DNA of 6,824 nt from Cyclobacteriaceae bacterium (GTDB taxonomy: Bacteria; Bacteroidota; Bacteroidia; Cytophagales; Cyclobacteriaceae), in contig JALOMY010000157.1 in assembly GCA_025455225.1 (NCBI GenBank), positions 1 to 6,824 on the forward strand, given 5' to 3'. The notes under the pieces were generated by a model, which saw nothing but the letters and a program-made list of their open reading frames with translations, did not search any database and was not told where the DNA came from. Positions 1 through 6,666 of this stretch are shown piece by piece. A program made the translations under genes and the position numbers. The number at the start of each line of letters is the position of its first letter. The stretch's first letter is position 1.

Positions 1-1
1 A

Positions 2-1114
2 GAACAGGAGAAGGAGTTGAGTCCGTTGGATTCCATAAAATATTATCTCAAATTTTTAAATACAGGAGTTCTTGCCATGGACCCTCACAATGGTGCTGTT
101 CGTGTTTGGGTAGGAGGGATTGACTACCAGTATTTCCAATACGACCATGTCAGGGAGAGCACGAAACGACAGGTGGGTTCAACTTTTAAGCCTTTTGTTT
201 ATGCAGCTGCCCTGGAAAATGGTGAAAAGCCGTGTACTTACATTTCTGCCGATCAGACAACCTATGAAGGAGAAGAGCTATGGACTCCATCCAATACCGA
301 AGATAATTACGATCGCAAATATTCCATGGAAGGAGCGCTGGCCTATTCGGTAAATACAGCCGCTGTTCATATGTTGGAGAAAACCGGGATTGACAAAACG
401 ATTGAACTGGCCCGTGAAATGGGGATCACAAGCCCGTTACCTGAAGTTCCTTCCCTGGCACTGGGCACACCCAGTATTTCGGTATTGGAAATGGTTACCG
501 CTTATTCTTGCCTGGTGAATAACGGTCAGTCGGTTTCTCCTTATTTCATTACCAGAATTGTTTCCCGCAACCAGGAAATTCTTGAGGAGTACAGACCCAA
601 GGCCGGTAACCAGGTGGTATCATCCGATAATGCACAGCTCATGGTACACATGCTCAAACGTACCATTAATGAAGGAACTGGTGCCAGTATGCGATGGAAG
701 TATAACATCAAAAACGACATGGCTGGAAAAACAGGAACAACGCAATCCAATGCCGATGGATGGTTTATGGCGATGACTCCGAATTTGGTGATTGGCAGTT
801 GGGTAGGTGCCGATGATCCCCGGATACGATTTCGGTCAACTTCGCTGGGCCAGGGCGCCAGTACTGCATTACCCATCGTAGCGGGATTCTTTCAGCAGGT
901 AAATTCTGATAAACAGCTTTCAACCATTAGCCGGGCACAATTTCCTGAACTTCCTTACCGGTTGGCCGGAAGACTTAATTGTGATCTCTATAAATCGGGT
1001 ACTAATGTATTGGAGAATCTATTTGGAAAAAAGGAAGAGGATACTACCCGGGTATTTGGCGAAAAGAAGGAGCGTAAGAAAAAAAGTTTTTTCAAGCGCT
1101 TGTTTGGCCAGTGA
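2..1114 (+). CDS. Class A penicillin-binding protein (PBP1A-like), C-terminal transpeptidase half, 5' truncated
   Basis: This is the D,D-transpeptidase half of a bifunctional murein synthase that cross-links peptidoglycan stem peptides on the periplasmic face of the inner membrane. The three active-site motifs are intact: SxxK as STFK at bases 179-190 (nucleophile Ser, RQVGSTFKPF context), SxN as SVN at 347-355, and KTGTT from base 728. The WVGGIDYQYFQYDHV stretch just before the SxxK motif is typical of Bacteroidota PBP1A (mrcA/ponA type). The frame is open to the left edge and residues such as SPLDSIKYY are mid-protein sequence for this family. The TTG at 17 is therefore not the start, and the transmembrane anchor and glycosyltransferase domain lie outside the window. 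About 125 residues follow KTG, ending in a strongly basic tail (KKERKKKSFFKRLFGQ). The next gene begins 47 bases later at its likely ATG, or overlaps by 4 bases if a GTG is used. The family call is firm; the exact paralogue cannot be settled without the N-terminal half. Confidence 0.93.
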   Translation, partial: EQEKELSPLDSIKYYLKFLNTGVLAMDPHNGAVRVWVGGIDYQYFQYDHVRESTKRQVGSTFKPFVYAAALENGEKPCTYISADQTTYEGEELWTPSNTEDNYDRKYSMEGALAYSVNTAAVHMLEKTGIDKTIELAREMGITSPLPEVPSLALGTPSISVLEMVTAYSCLVNNGQSVSPYFITRIVSRNQEILEEYRPKAGNQVVSSDNAQLMVHMLKRTINEGTGASMRWKYNIKNDMAGKTGTTQSNADGWFMAMTPNLVIGSWVGADDPRIRFRSTSLGQGASTALPIVAGFFQQVNSDKQLSTISRAQFPELPYRLAGRLNCDLYKSGTNVLENLFGKKEEDTTRVFGEKKERKKKSFFKRLFGQ

Positions 1115-1161
1115 AATTATCAGGTATCCGTTACCTATTTTTGCCTGAATATCTCTTTTCT

Positions 1162-4100
1162 ATGTATTTCAATCCTGAAAAAGTTACATCCATAGTTCAG
1201 CAACATTATCCAATCAAGGTAGTTTCAGTCAAGCCGCTACCAGGAGAACTGGATTACAATTATTATATAGAAGCTAAGGACGGAAGAAAATACATTTTCA
1301 AAATCGCCAATGCGAATGAGTCGAAGGATAACCTGGTTCTTCAGCATGAAGTAATTCATCATTTGATCTCAAATAATTTCGGATTAACCGTTTCGGAAAT
1401 AATTGCGGGCACACAAAACGAAGAAATTATACAACTTAAGGATGAAGCGGGCAGGCCACGATTAGCACGATTGCTTACCTGGGTAGAAGGCCGTGTTTTG
1501 GCATCCGTTAATCCGCATACAACTCAATTGCTATTCCGTCTTGGTGAAATGTGTGGAAAACTTGCTGCATCACTTAGCAATTTTGATCATCCGTCAGCTC
1601 ACCGGTTTATCAAGTGGGATTTAGCACAGGCTGATTGGGTCAAGGAACACCTCAATCGATTCAAGGATGATCGAAAGGAATTGGTTGACTATTTCTACTT
1701 CTTATTCGAAAACCAGGTTAAACCAGCCTTTCCTGAATTGCGTAAAAGTGTAATTTATAACGATGCCAATGATTATAATGTGCTGGTAAGCGATGACATC
1801 ACAAACCCACATGTACCGGGCGTTATCGATTTTGGCGATGTGGTGTTAACGCATACGATAAATGAGCTGGCAATAGCACTCGCTTATGCAATCATGAACA
1901 AACCCAACCCGATGGAGGCCGCGAGGCCCATTGTTCAAGGATTCCATTCAGTGTTCCCGATAACTGAACCAGAACTTAAGGTTTTATTTCCGCTTGTTGG
2001 TACCCGGTTGCTGATCAGTGTGGTCAATTCAGAATTGAACCGCCTTCAGCATCCGGATAATAAGTACCTGCAAATAAGTGATAAACCTGCGTGGGATTTA
2101 TTGTCCAAACTCAAAAGCATTTCTCCCGAGTGGGCCCTTTGTGTTTTTCGTGAGGCTTGCGGTATAACACCAAGCCCAAAGGAAACAGAATTCAGAAGCT
2201 GGGTTAAAAAGAATCATCAGGAGTTGAAATTTCCGGTAGCAAAAGGGAAGACAGAAACCTGGCTGGACTTGAGTGTTGGAAGTCTTGATCTGGGGAATTC
2301 ACAGGATATTTTCAATGCGGATAAGCTGGATGAAAAAATATCTTCCATCATCCGGGAACGTAACGTTGATCTGGCTTATGGAAAATACAACGAAGCCCGG
2401 GCGATTTACGCAACACCTGCTTATGAAGTTATTGCCAATGAAGGATCTTCCTGGCGTACTGTACATATAGGGTTGGATTTTTTCTGTAAAGCAGGTTCGC
2501 CCGTTCGGGCCGTGTATTCAGGCATTGTACATAGTTTTGCCAATAACCAGGCAGACCGCGATTATGGACCAACGATAATTCTTGAACATAAGGTTTCAGA
2601 CACGCTTACCTTCTACACTCTTTACGGACACCTAAACATTGAATGTCTTAAAACCCTTTCGAAAGGTCAGCCTGTGCAGGCAGGGGAAGAAATCGGAAGG
2701 ATTGGATTTAAACATGAGAATGGAAACTGGACTCCTCATCTCCACTTCCAGGTTATGTTGCATGTTTTAGATAATCAAGGTGATTTTCCGGGAGTATGCA
2801 TTCCTGAAGAAGCCACGGTATGGACAAGCATTTGTCCCGATCCGTGGTTTTTGCTAACAGGTTATGAATCGCCCCCGGATAAATCCTTATCAACCGAAGA
2901 GATCGTTTCATTCCGTAAAAAGCATGTTGGAAAAAACCTGAGCATATCTTACAAGCAACCCATTAAAATGGTGCGTGGTGCCGGTCAATATTTAATTGAT
3001 TCAACCGGCCGCAGGTACCTGGATACCGTAAATAATGTTGCTCATGTTGGTCATGAACATCCCCGTGTAGTACGGGCAGGACAGCGACAAATGGCCGTGC
3101 TGAATACAAATACCCGTTACCTGCATGACAACATGGTAAAATTTGTTGAGGAGTTATTAACCACAATGCCTCCTGAACTCAATGTAGTATTCCTGGTCAA
3201 CTCTGGAAGCGAAGCCAATGAGCTGGCGCTTCGTCTTGCAAAAACCTACACCGGCCAGAATGATATGATTGTCTCACAGGTAGGTTACCATGGCAACACC
3301 AATGCTTGCGTGGAAATCAGTTCATACAAGTTTGACGGACCAGGCGGAAAAGGTAAACAGCCTCACATTCACGTTATACCAATACCGGATACGTATCGAG
3401 GTTTATACCGCGATCATGATCCTAAGGCAGGTAGTAAATATGCCCAACATGTAAAGCAAGCCATTGAAGATATGGCATCGCAAAAGAAGAAACCGGCCGC
3501 TTTCATCTTTGAGTCCGTAATCAGTTGTGGCGGACAAGTTGTATTACCTGAAAATTTTCTAAAGGAATCCTATGCCTTTACCCGAACTGCCGGTGGTGTA
3601 TGCATTGCCGATGAAGTACAGACCGGATGCGGAAGGGCAGGCGATCATTACTGGGCATTTGAGGAATATGGTGTTGTACCCGATATAGTAACCATTGGCA
3701 AACCAATAGGTAACGGTCATCCGCTCGGAGTTGTCGTTACTACGCAAGCGCTGGCCGATGCGTTCAAAAATGGGATGGAATATTTCAATACGTTTGGAGG
3801 CAACCCCGTATCCTGCGCCATTGGTCTTGAAGTTCTGCGTGTCGTGAAAGAAGAAAACCTTCAACACCATGCGAAAATTGTTGGTGGCTATTTATCCAAT
3901 GGACTTAAACAATTAATGAATCAATATGAAGTAATAGGTGATGTGCGCGGACCGGGACTGTTCATTGGCTTTGAATTAGTCAAAGATCGAACAACCCGTG
4001 AGCCGGCAACCGAACAAGCTTCATACCTGGCTAACCGCATGCGTGATCTTGGAATTTTGATGAGCACCGATGGGCCCTTCAACAACGTAATGAAAATCAA

Positions 4101-4191
4101 GCCTCCGATGGTCTTCTCAAATTCAGATGCTGATTTTCTATTGGAATCTCTCGATCGGGTTTTTAGGGAAGACAGGATGAAGAATCTTTAA
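1162..4191 (+). CDS. Trifunctional fusion: APH-fold kinase, M23 metallopeptidase domain, class III PLP phospho-lyase
   Basis: Positions count from the ATG at 1162 (1009 residues). Residues about 15-300 are an aminoglycoside-phosphotransferase-fold kinase: putative ATP lysine K47, catalytic loop YNDANDYN with D201 and N206, and metal-binding D223 in VIDFGD. Residues about 415-555 are an M23 (LytM-like) domain with H435 and D439 (HIGLD), H490 (YGHL) and H526/H528 (HLHF). Residues about 586-1009 are a class III aminotransferase-fold PLP enzyme with NSGSEAN (680-686), Y709-H710, D817/Q820 in DEVQTGCGR, Schiff-base K847 in GKPIGNGHPLG, and T877 in NTFGGNPVSCA. This last domain resembles human ETNPPL and PHYKPL, which split phosphoethanolamine or phosphohydroxylysine into aldehyde, ammonia and phosphate. 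Human HYKK, an APH-fold kinase, makes phosphohydroxylysine, so the end domains plausibly act in sequence on an amino alcohol (inference). No signal peptide is visible, and ATP and PLP use imply the cytoplasm. A GTG at 1111 would add 17 residues and overlap the PBP stop; I prefer ATG because the kinase fold begins soon after it. No Shine-Dalgarno precedes either. Confidence 0.9.
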   Translation: MYFNPEKVTSIVQQHYPIKVVSVKPLPGELDYNYYIEAKDGRKYIFKIANANESKDNLVLQHEVIHHLISNNFGLTVSEIIAGTQNEEIIQLKDEAGRPRLARLLTWVEGRVLASVNPHTTQLLFRLGEMCGKLAASLSNFDHPSAHRFIKWDLAQADWVKEHLNRFKDDRKELVDYFYFLFENQVKPAFPELRKSVIYNDANDYNVLVSDDITNPHVPGVIDFGDVVLTHTINELAIALAYAIMNKPNPMEAARPIVQGFHSVFPITEPELKVLFPLVGTRLLISVVNSELNRLQHPDNKYLQISDKPAWDLLSKLKSISPEWALCVFREACGITPSPKETEFRSWVKKNHQELKFPVAKGKTETWLDLSVGSLDLGNSQDIFNADKLDEKISSIIRERNVDLAYGKYNEARAIYATPAYEVIANEGSSWRTVHIGLDFFCKAGSPVRAVYSGIVHSFANNQADRDYGPTIILEHKVSDTLTFYTLYGHLNIECLKTLSKGQPVQAGEEIGRIGFKHENGNWTPHLHFQVMLHVLDNQGDFPGVCIPEEATVWTSICPDPWFLLTGYESPPDKSLSTEEIVSFRKKHVGKNLSISYKQPIKMVRGAGQYLIDSTGRRYLDTVNNVAHVGHEHPRVVRAGQRQMAVLNTNTRYLHDNMVKFVEELLTTMPPELNVVFLVNSGSEANELALRLAKTYTGQNDMIVSQVGYHGNTNACVEISSYKFDGPGGKGKQPHIHVIPIPDTYRGLYRDHDPKAGSKYAQHVKQAIEDMASQKKKPAAFIFESVISCGGQVVLPENFLKESYAFTRTAGGVCIADEVQTGCGRAGDHYWAFEEYGVVPDIVTIGKPIGNGHPLGVVVTTQALADAFKNGMEYFNTFGGNPVSCAIGLEVLRVVKEENLQHHAKIVGGYLSNGLKQLMNQYEVIGDVRGPGLFIGFELVKDRTTREPATEQASYLANRMRDLGILMSTDGPFNNVMKIKPPMVFSNSDADFLLESLDRVFREDRMKNL

Positions 4192-4321
4192 TTTACAAAA
4201 TTAGATCAGAACCGAATCACGTTAATCCATCCATGTAAGTCCACTATTTTCTTATGAAGAAAAATATTCGGTGAAATCATCAGTTTAAATAAGTTAGATC
4301 GCGAGCTTGAAATTGTTTATC

Positions 4322-4353
4322 ATTGAATTCCACTGAATATCTCCTTATAATTG
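4322..4353 (+). promoter_or_regulatory. Weak Bacteroidota-type promoter candidate for the GH97 gene
   Basis: The Bacteroidota sigma factor prefers TTTG near -33 and TAnnTTTG near -7. Here ATTG (4322-4325) and TATAATTG (4346-4353) each differ from these by one base and are separated by 20 bases, which is an acceptable spacing. Transcription would start near 4358, leaving a leader of only about a dozen bases. In an AT-rich gap such near matches arise easily, so this is a tentative call; other one-mismatch -7 candidates occur at 4290-4297 and 4318-4325 without a good -33 partner. Confidence 0.22.
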
Positions 4354-4363
4354 AGATCAATTA
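4348..4363. promoter_or_regulatory. 16-bp dyad TAATTGA-GA-TCAATTA before the GH97 start codon; operator candidate
   Basis: The two 7-base arms are perfect reverse complements separated by two bases, and the dyad ends six bases before the ATG at 4370. It overlaps the -7 half of the candidate promoter. A dyad of this size and place fits a dimeric repressor or activator site, or a small hairpin affecting translation start. The arms are mostly A and T, so chance occurrence is not excluded. The symmetry is seen directly; the function is inference. Confidence 0.35.
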
Positions 4364-4369
4364 AATCGT

Positions 4370-6523
4370 ATGTCTATGCATCGTTTTCTGCTGACCTCCA
4401 TTCTGATTCTTTCTTTGATATTCCAGGTCATTGCCCAGGAACTCCGGTCTCCAAACGGCCAATTGAATATGGTCTTTTCATTGCAAAACGATGGTACACC
4501 AACATATCAACTTTCCTACAAAGGAAAACCGGTAATCAAGCCAAGCGCCCTGGGTATGGAATTGAAAAACGACCAAAAATCATTGCTGAATGATTTCGTC
4601 CTGACCAATTCACAAACTTCATCCCACGACTCATCATGGGAACCGGTGTGGGGTGAAGTAAAAACCATTAGGAATCATTATAATGAATTGTTAGTTACAC
4701 TGACACAGAAATCTACTGACCGCATCATGAATATTCGATTCAAGCTCTTCGATGATGGTCTTGGCTTTCGGTATGAATTCCCATTGCAACCCAAACTGGT
4801 ATACTTCGTCATTAAAGAAGAACGAACTCAGTTTGCCATGACAGGCGATCATACCGCTTTCTGGATTGCAGGTGATTATGATACCCAGGAATACGATTAC
4901 ACAACTTCCAGACTTTCTGAAATAAGAAGACTCAGTAAAGATGCCGTAACTCCCAATGCTTCGCAGACACCTTTTTCACCTACCGGTGTACAAACCGCTT
5001 TGATGATTAAAACGGATGATGGGCTTTATATCAACCTGCACGAGGCTGCCCTGATCAATTATTCCTGCATGCATCTCAATCTGGATGATACGAACATGGT
5101 ATTTCAATCGTGGCTTACACCCGATGCCAAAGGTGATAAAGGAAACATTCAGGCACCAGCACAATCACCCTGGCGAACGGTTATCGTCAGTGATGATGCA
5201 CGCGCCATACTCACCTCTAAAATTACCTATAACCTGAATGATCCGTGTAAGATTGAAGATACCTCATGGATCAAACCCACAAAATATATAGGCGTTTGGT
5301 GGGAAATGATTACCGGCAAAAGCTCCTGGTCGTACACCAATGACCTGCCTTCTGTGCAACTGGGCATCACTGACTATACCAATGTAAAACCCAATGGAAC
5401 GCACGGGGCCACTACATCCAACGTAAAGCGATACATCGACTTCGCGTCACAACATGGTTTTGACGGAGTATTGGTTGAAGGATGGAACATCGGGTGGGAA
5501 GACTGGTTCGGAAATGAAAAGGATTATGTCTTTGATTTCACTACTCCGTACCCGGATTTTAACCTGACTGAAATCCGTGATTATTCGAAACAAAAAGAAG
5601 TTAAAATGATCATGCATCATGAAACCTCCGGATCTACCCGTAATTACGAACGCCATCTGGACAAGGCATTCCGGTTGATGAAAGACAACAATTATGACGC
5701 GGTGAAGACCGGGTATGTAGGACCCATATTGCCGAAGGGTTATTATCATTATGATCAGTATACGGTTAATCATTACCAATATGTTTTAGAGAAAGCTGCA
5801 GAATATAAGATTATGGTTAATGCACATGAGGCTGTTCGGCCTACCGGCATTGCCCGCACGTATCCCAATCTCATTGGCAATGAGTCAGCCCGCGGAACGG
5901 AATTCCAGGCATTTGGTGGTTCAAAACCTAACCATGTCACGATCCTTCCCTTTACCCGACTGATCGGTGGACCAATGGATTATACTCCGGGAGTATTTGA
6001 AATGGACATCAGCAAGGTTAATCCTAACAACAATTCACATTGCAACAGTACCCTTGCGAATCAGCTGGCATTATATGTAACCATGTATAGTCCCCTGCAA
6101 ATGGCGGCTGACCTTCCTGAAAATTATAACCGGTTCCTGGATGCGTTTCAGTTCATCAAAGACGTGGCCGTTGATTGGGATGAAAGCCGCTACCTGGAAG
6201 CTGAACCAGGCCAGTACATCACAGTCGCGCGTAAAGCGAAGGGTAAGAAGGAGTGGTATGTTGGCAATGTAAATGGTGAAACACCACGATCATCAACTAT
6301 CAACTTTGATTTCCTGGAAGCCGGAAAAACCTATGTAGCAACCGTTTATGCTGATGCTAAAACTGCGCATTACAAAACCAATCCACAGGCGTATACGATT
6401 CGTAAGGGAGTTGTCACTAATCAATCAAAACTAACGCAATGGTCGGCCTCAGGAGGTGGATATGCTATCAGCATTGTTGAAGTTGACAAGACTCAGACAA
6501 AAGGAATAAAGAAATTGCAGTAA
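4370..6523 (+). CDS. susB: GH97 glycoside hydrolase, SusB-type inverting alpha-glucosidase, exported
   Basis: This 717-residue protein hydrolyses alpha-glucosidic linkages in malto-oligosaccharides, probably in the periplasm. The N-terminus (residues 1-22) is a signal peptide with a hydrophobic core (LLTSILILSLIFQVIA) and likely cleavage at IA|QE; no lipobox cysteine is present. An N-terminal beta-sandwich (about 25-290) precedes the TIM-barrel catalytic domain (about 300-575) and a C-terminal beta domain. Catalytic and calcium-site glutamates are visible as E418 (MHHETSG), E487 (NAHEAVRPTG), E505 (GNESARG) and E511 (RGTEF). These sit at a constant 21-residue offset from E439, E508, E526 and E532 as I recall them for Bacteroides SusB. 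The barrel motif VKTGYVG has glycine where the retaining alpha-galactosidase branch has its aspartate nucleophile, so an inverting mechanism is favoured. ATG 4370 is chosen; a second ATG at 4376 would work equally for export. No SusC/SusD genes are in view, so the symbol denotes family resemblance rather than a Sus operon. Confidence 0.92.
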   Translation: MSMHRFLLTSILILSLIFQVIAQELRSPNGQLNMVFSLQNDGTPTYQLSYKGKPVIKPSALGMELKNDQKSLLNDFVLTNSQTSSHDSSWEPVWGEVKTIRNHYNELLVTLTQKSTDRIMNIRFKLFDDGLGFRYEFPLQPKLVYFVIKEERTQFAMTGDHTAFWIAGDYDTQEYDYTTSRLSEIRRLSKDAVTPNASQTPFSPTGVQTALMIKTDDGLYINLHEAALINYSCMHLNLDDTNMVFQSWLTPDAKGDKGNIQAPAQSPWRTVIVSDDARAILTSKITYNLNDPCKIEDTSWIKPTKYIGVWWEMITGKSSWSYTNDLPSVQLGITDYTNVKPNGTHGATTSNVKRYIDFASQHGFDGVLVEGWNIGWEDWFGNEKDYVFDFTTPYPDFNLTEIRDYSKQKEVKMIMHHETSGSTRNYERHLDKAFRLMKDNNYDAVKTGYVGPILPKGYYHYDQYTVNHYQYVLEKAAEYKIMVNAHEAVRPTGIARTYPNLIGNESARGTEFQAFGGSKPNHVTILPFTRLIGGPMDYTPGVFEMDISKVNPNNNSHCNSTLANQLALYVTMYSPLQMAADLPENYNRFLDAFQFIKDVAVDWDESRYLEAEPGQYITVARKAKGKKEWYVGNVNGETPRSSTINFDFLEAGKTYVATVYADAKTAHYKTNPQAYTIRKGVVTNQSKLTQWSASGGGYAISIVEVDKTQTKGIKKLQ

Positions 6524-6529
6524 TTTCTT
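6509..6529 (+). other. 8-bp perfect inverted repeat spanning the GH97 stop codon
   Basis: AAGAAATT (6509-6516) and AATTTCTT (6522-6529) are exact reverse complements around a five-base loop GCAGT, and the TAA stop at 6521-6523 lies at the start of the right arm. It is AT-rich and is not followed by a U-tract, so it does not look like a standard intrinsic terminator. It may protect the mRNA 3' end or be chance. Confidence 0.35.
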
Positions 6530-6666
6530 CAAATGAGCACAAGCCTTCATACACAAACGATCTGTGAGGATTACTAAAACTAAAAGTCGCTTTTTTATTC
6601 CTGTTCCTTAACTGTTGAACGGAAACAATATAACCCTCAGATTGCAAAAGCCGTTTGAGTAGCCAA
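6524..6666. other. Intergenic region downstream of the GH97 gene
   Basis: This gap of 143 bases lacks a gene. It holds a weak terminator-like hairpin at 6582-6596 and presumably the promoter of the next gene, but I find no match to the Bacteroidota promoter pattern. In the frame of the next gene, a stop at 6631-6633 limits any upstream extension of its start. Confidence 0.6.
6582..6596 (+). terminator. Weak terminator-like hairpin with T-run after the GH97 gene
   Basis: AAAAG (6582-6586), loop TCG and CTTTT (6590-6594) form a 5-bp stem that runs directly into a six-T tract (6591-6596). The placement about 60 bases after the GH97 stop suits termination. The stem is short, with a single G-C pair, and its right arm uses up part of the T-run, so it would be weak. 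Confidence 0.25.

Larger units (their letters stand above)
4192..4369. other. Intergenic region between the fusion gene and the GH97 gene
   Basis: This 178-base AT-rich gap has no credible gene. Its only open stretch with a start-like appearance is a six-codon ATG ORF at 4254-4274. It probably contains the 3' end of the upstream transcript and the promoter of the GH97 gene. No strong intrinsic terminator is visible. The structured part is the last 50 bases, which hold a dyad and a weak promoter match listed separately. Confidence 0.7.

Noticed and set aside
2..19. TTG at 17 preceded by purine-rich GGAGAAGGAG as a start with a strong ribosome binding site
   Set aside because: The reading frame is open to the window edge, and the encoded residues before and after are mid-protein PBP sequence; the purine run simply encodes EKE.
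541..876. Antisense and alternative-frame open stretches inside the PBP, fusion and GH97 genes
   Set aside because: They lie wholly within strongly conserved coding genes, and their translations resemble no protein family I recognise.
4184..4206. Hairpin around the fusion stop codon (ATCT..AATTT / AAATT..AGAT) as a terminator
   Set aside because: The stem has a two-base bulge, is almost entirely A-T and is not followed by a T-run.
4254..4274. Tiny ORF ATG-AAG-AAA-AAT-ATT-CGG-TGA resembling the start of an exported protein
   Set aside because: It is only six codons long, and there is no evidence of a broken gene around it.
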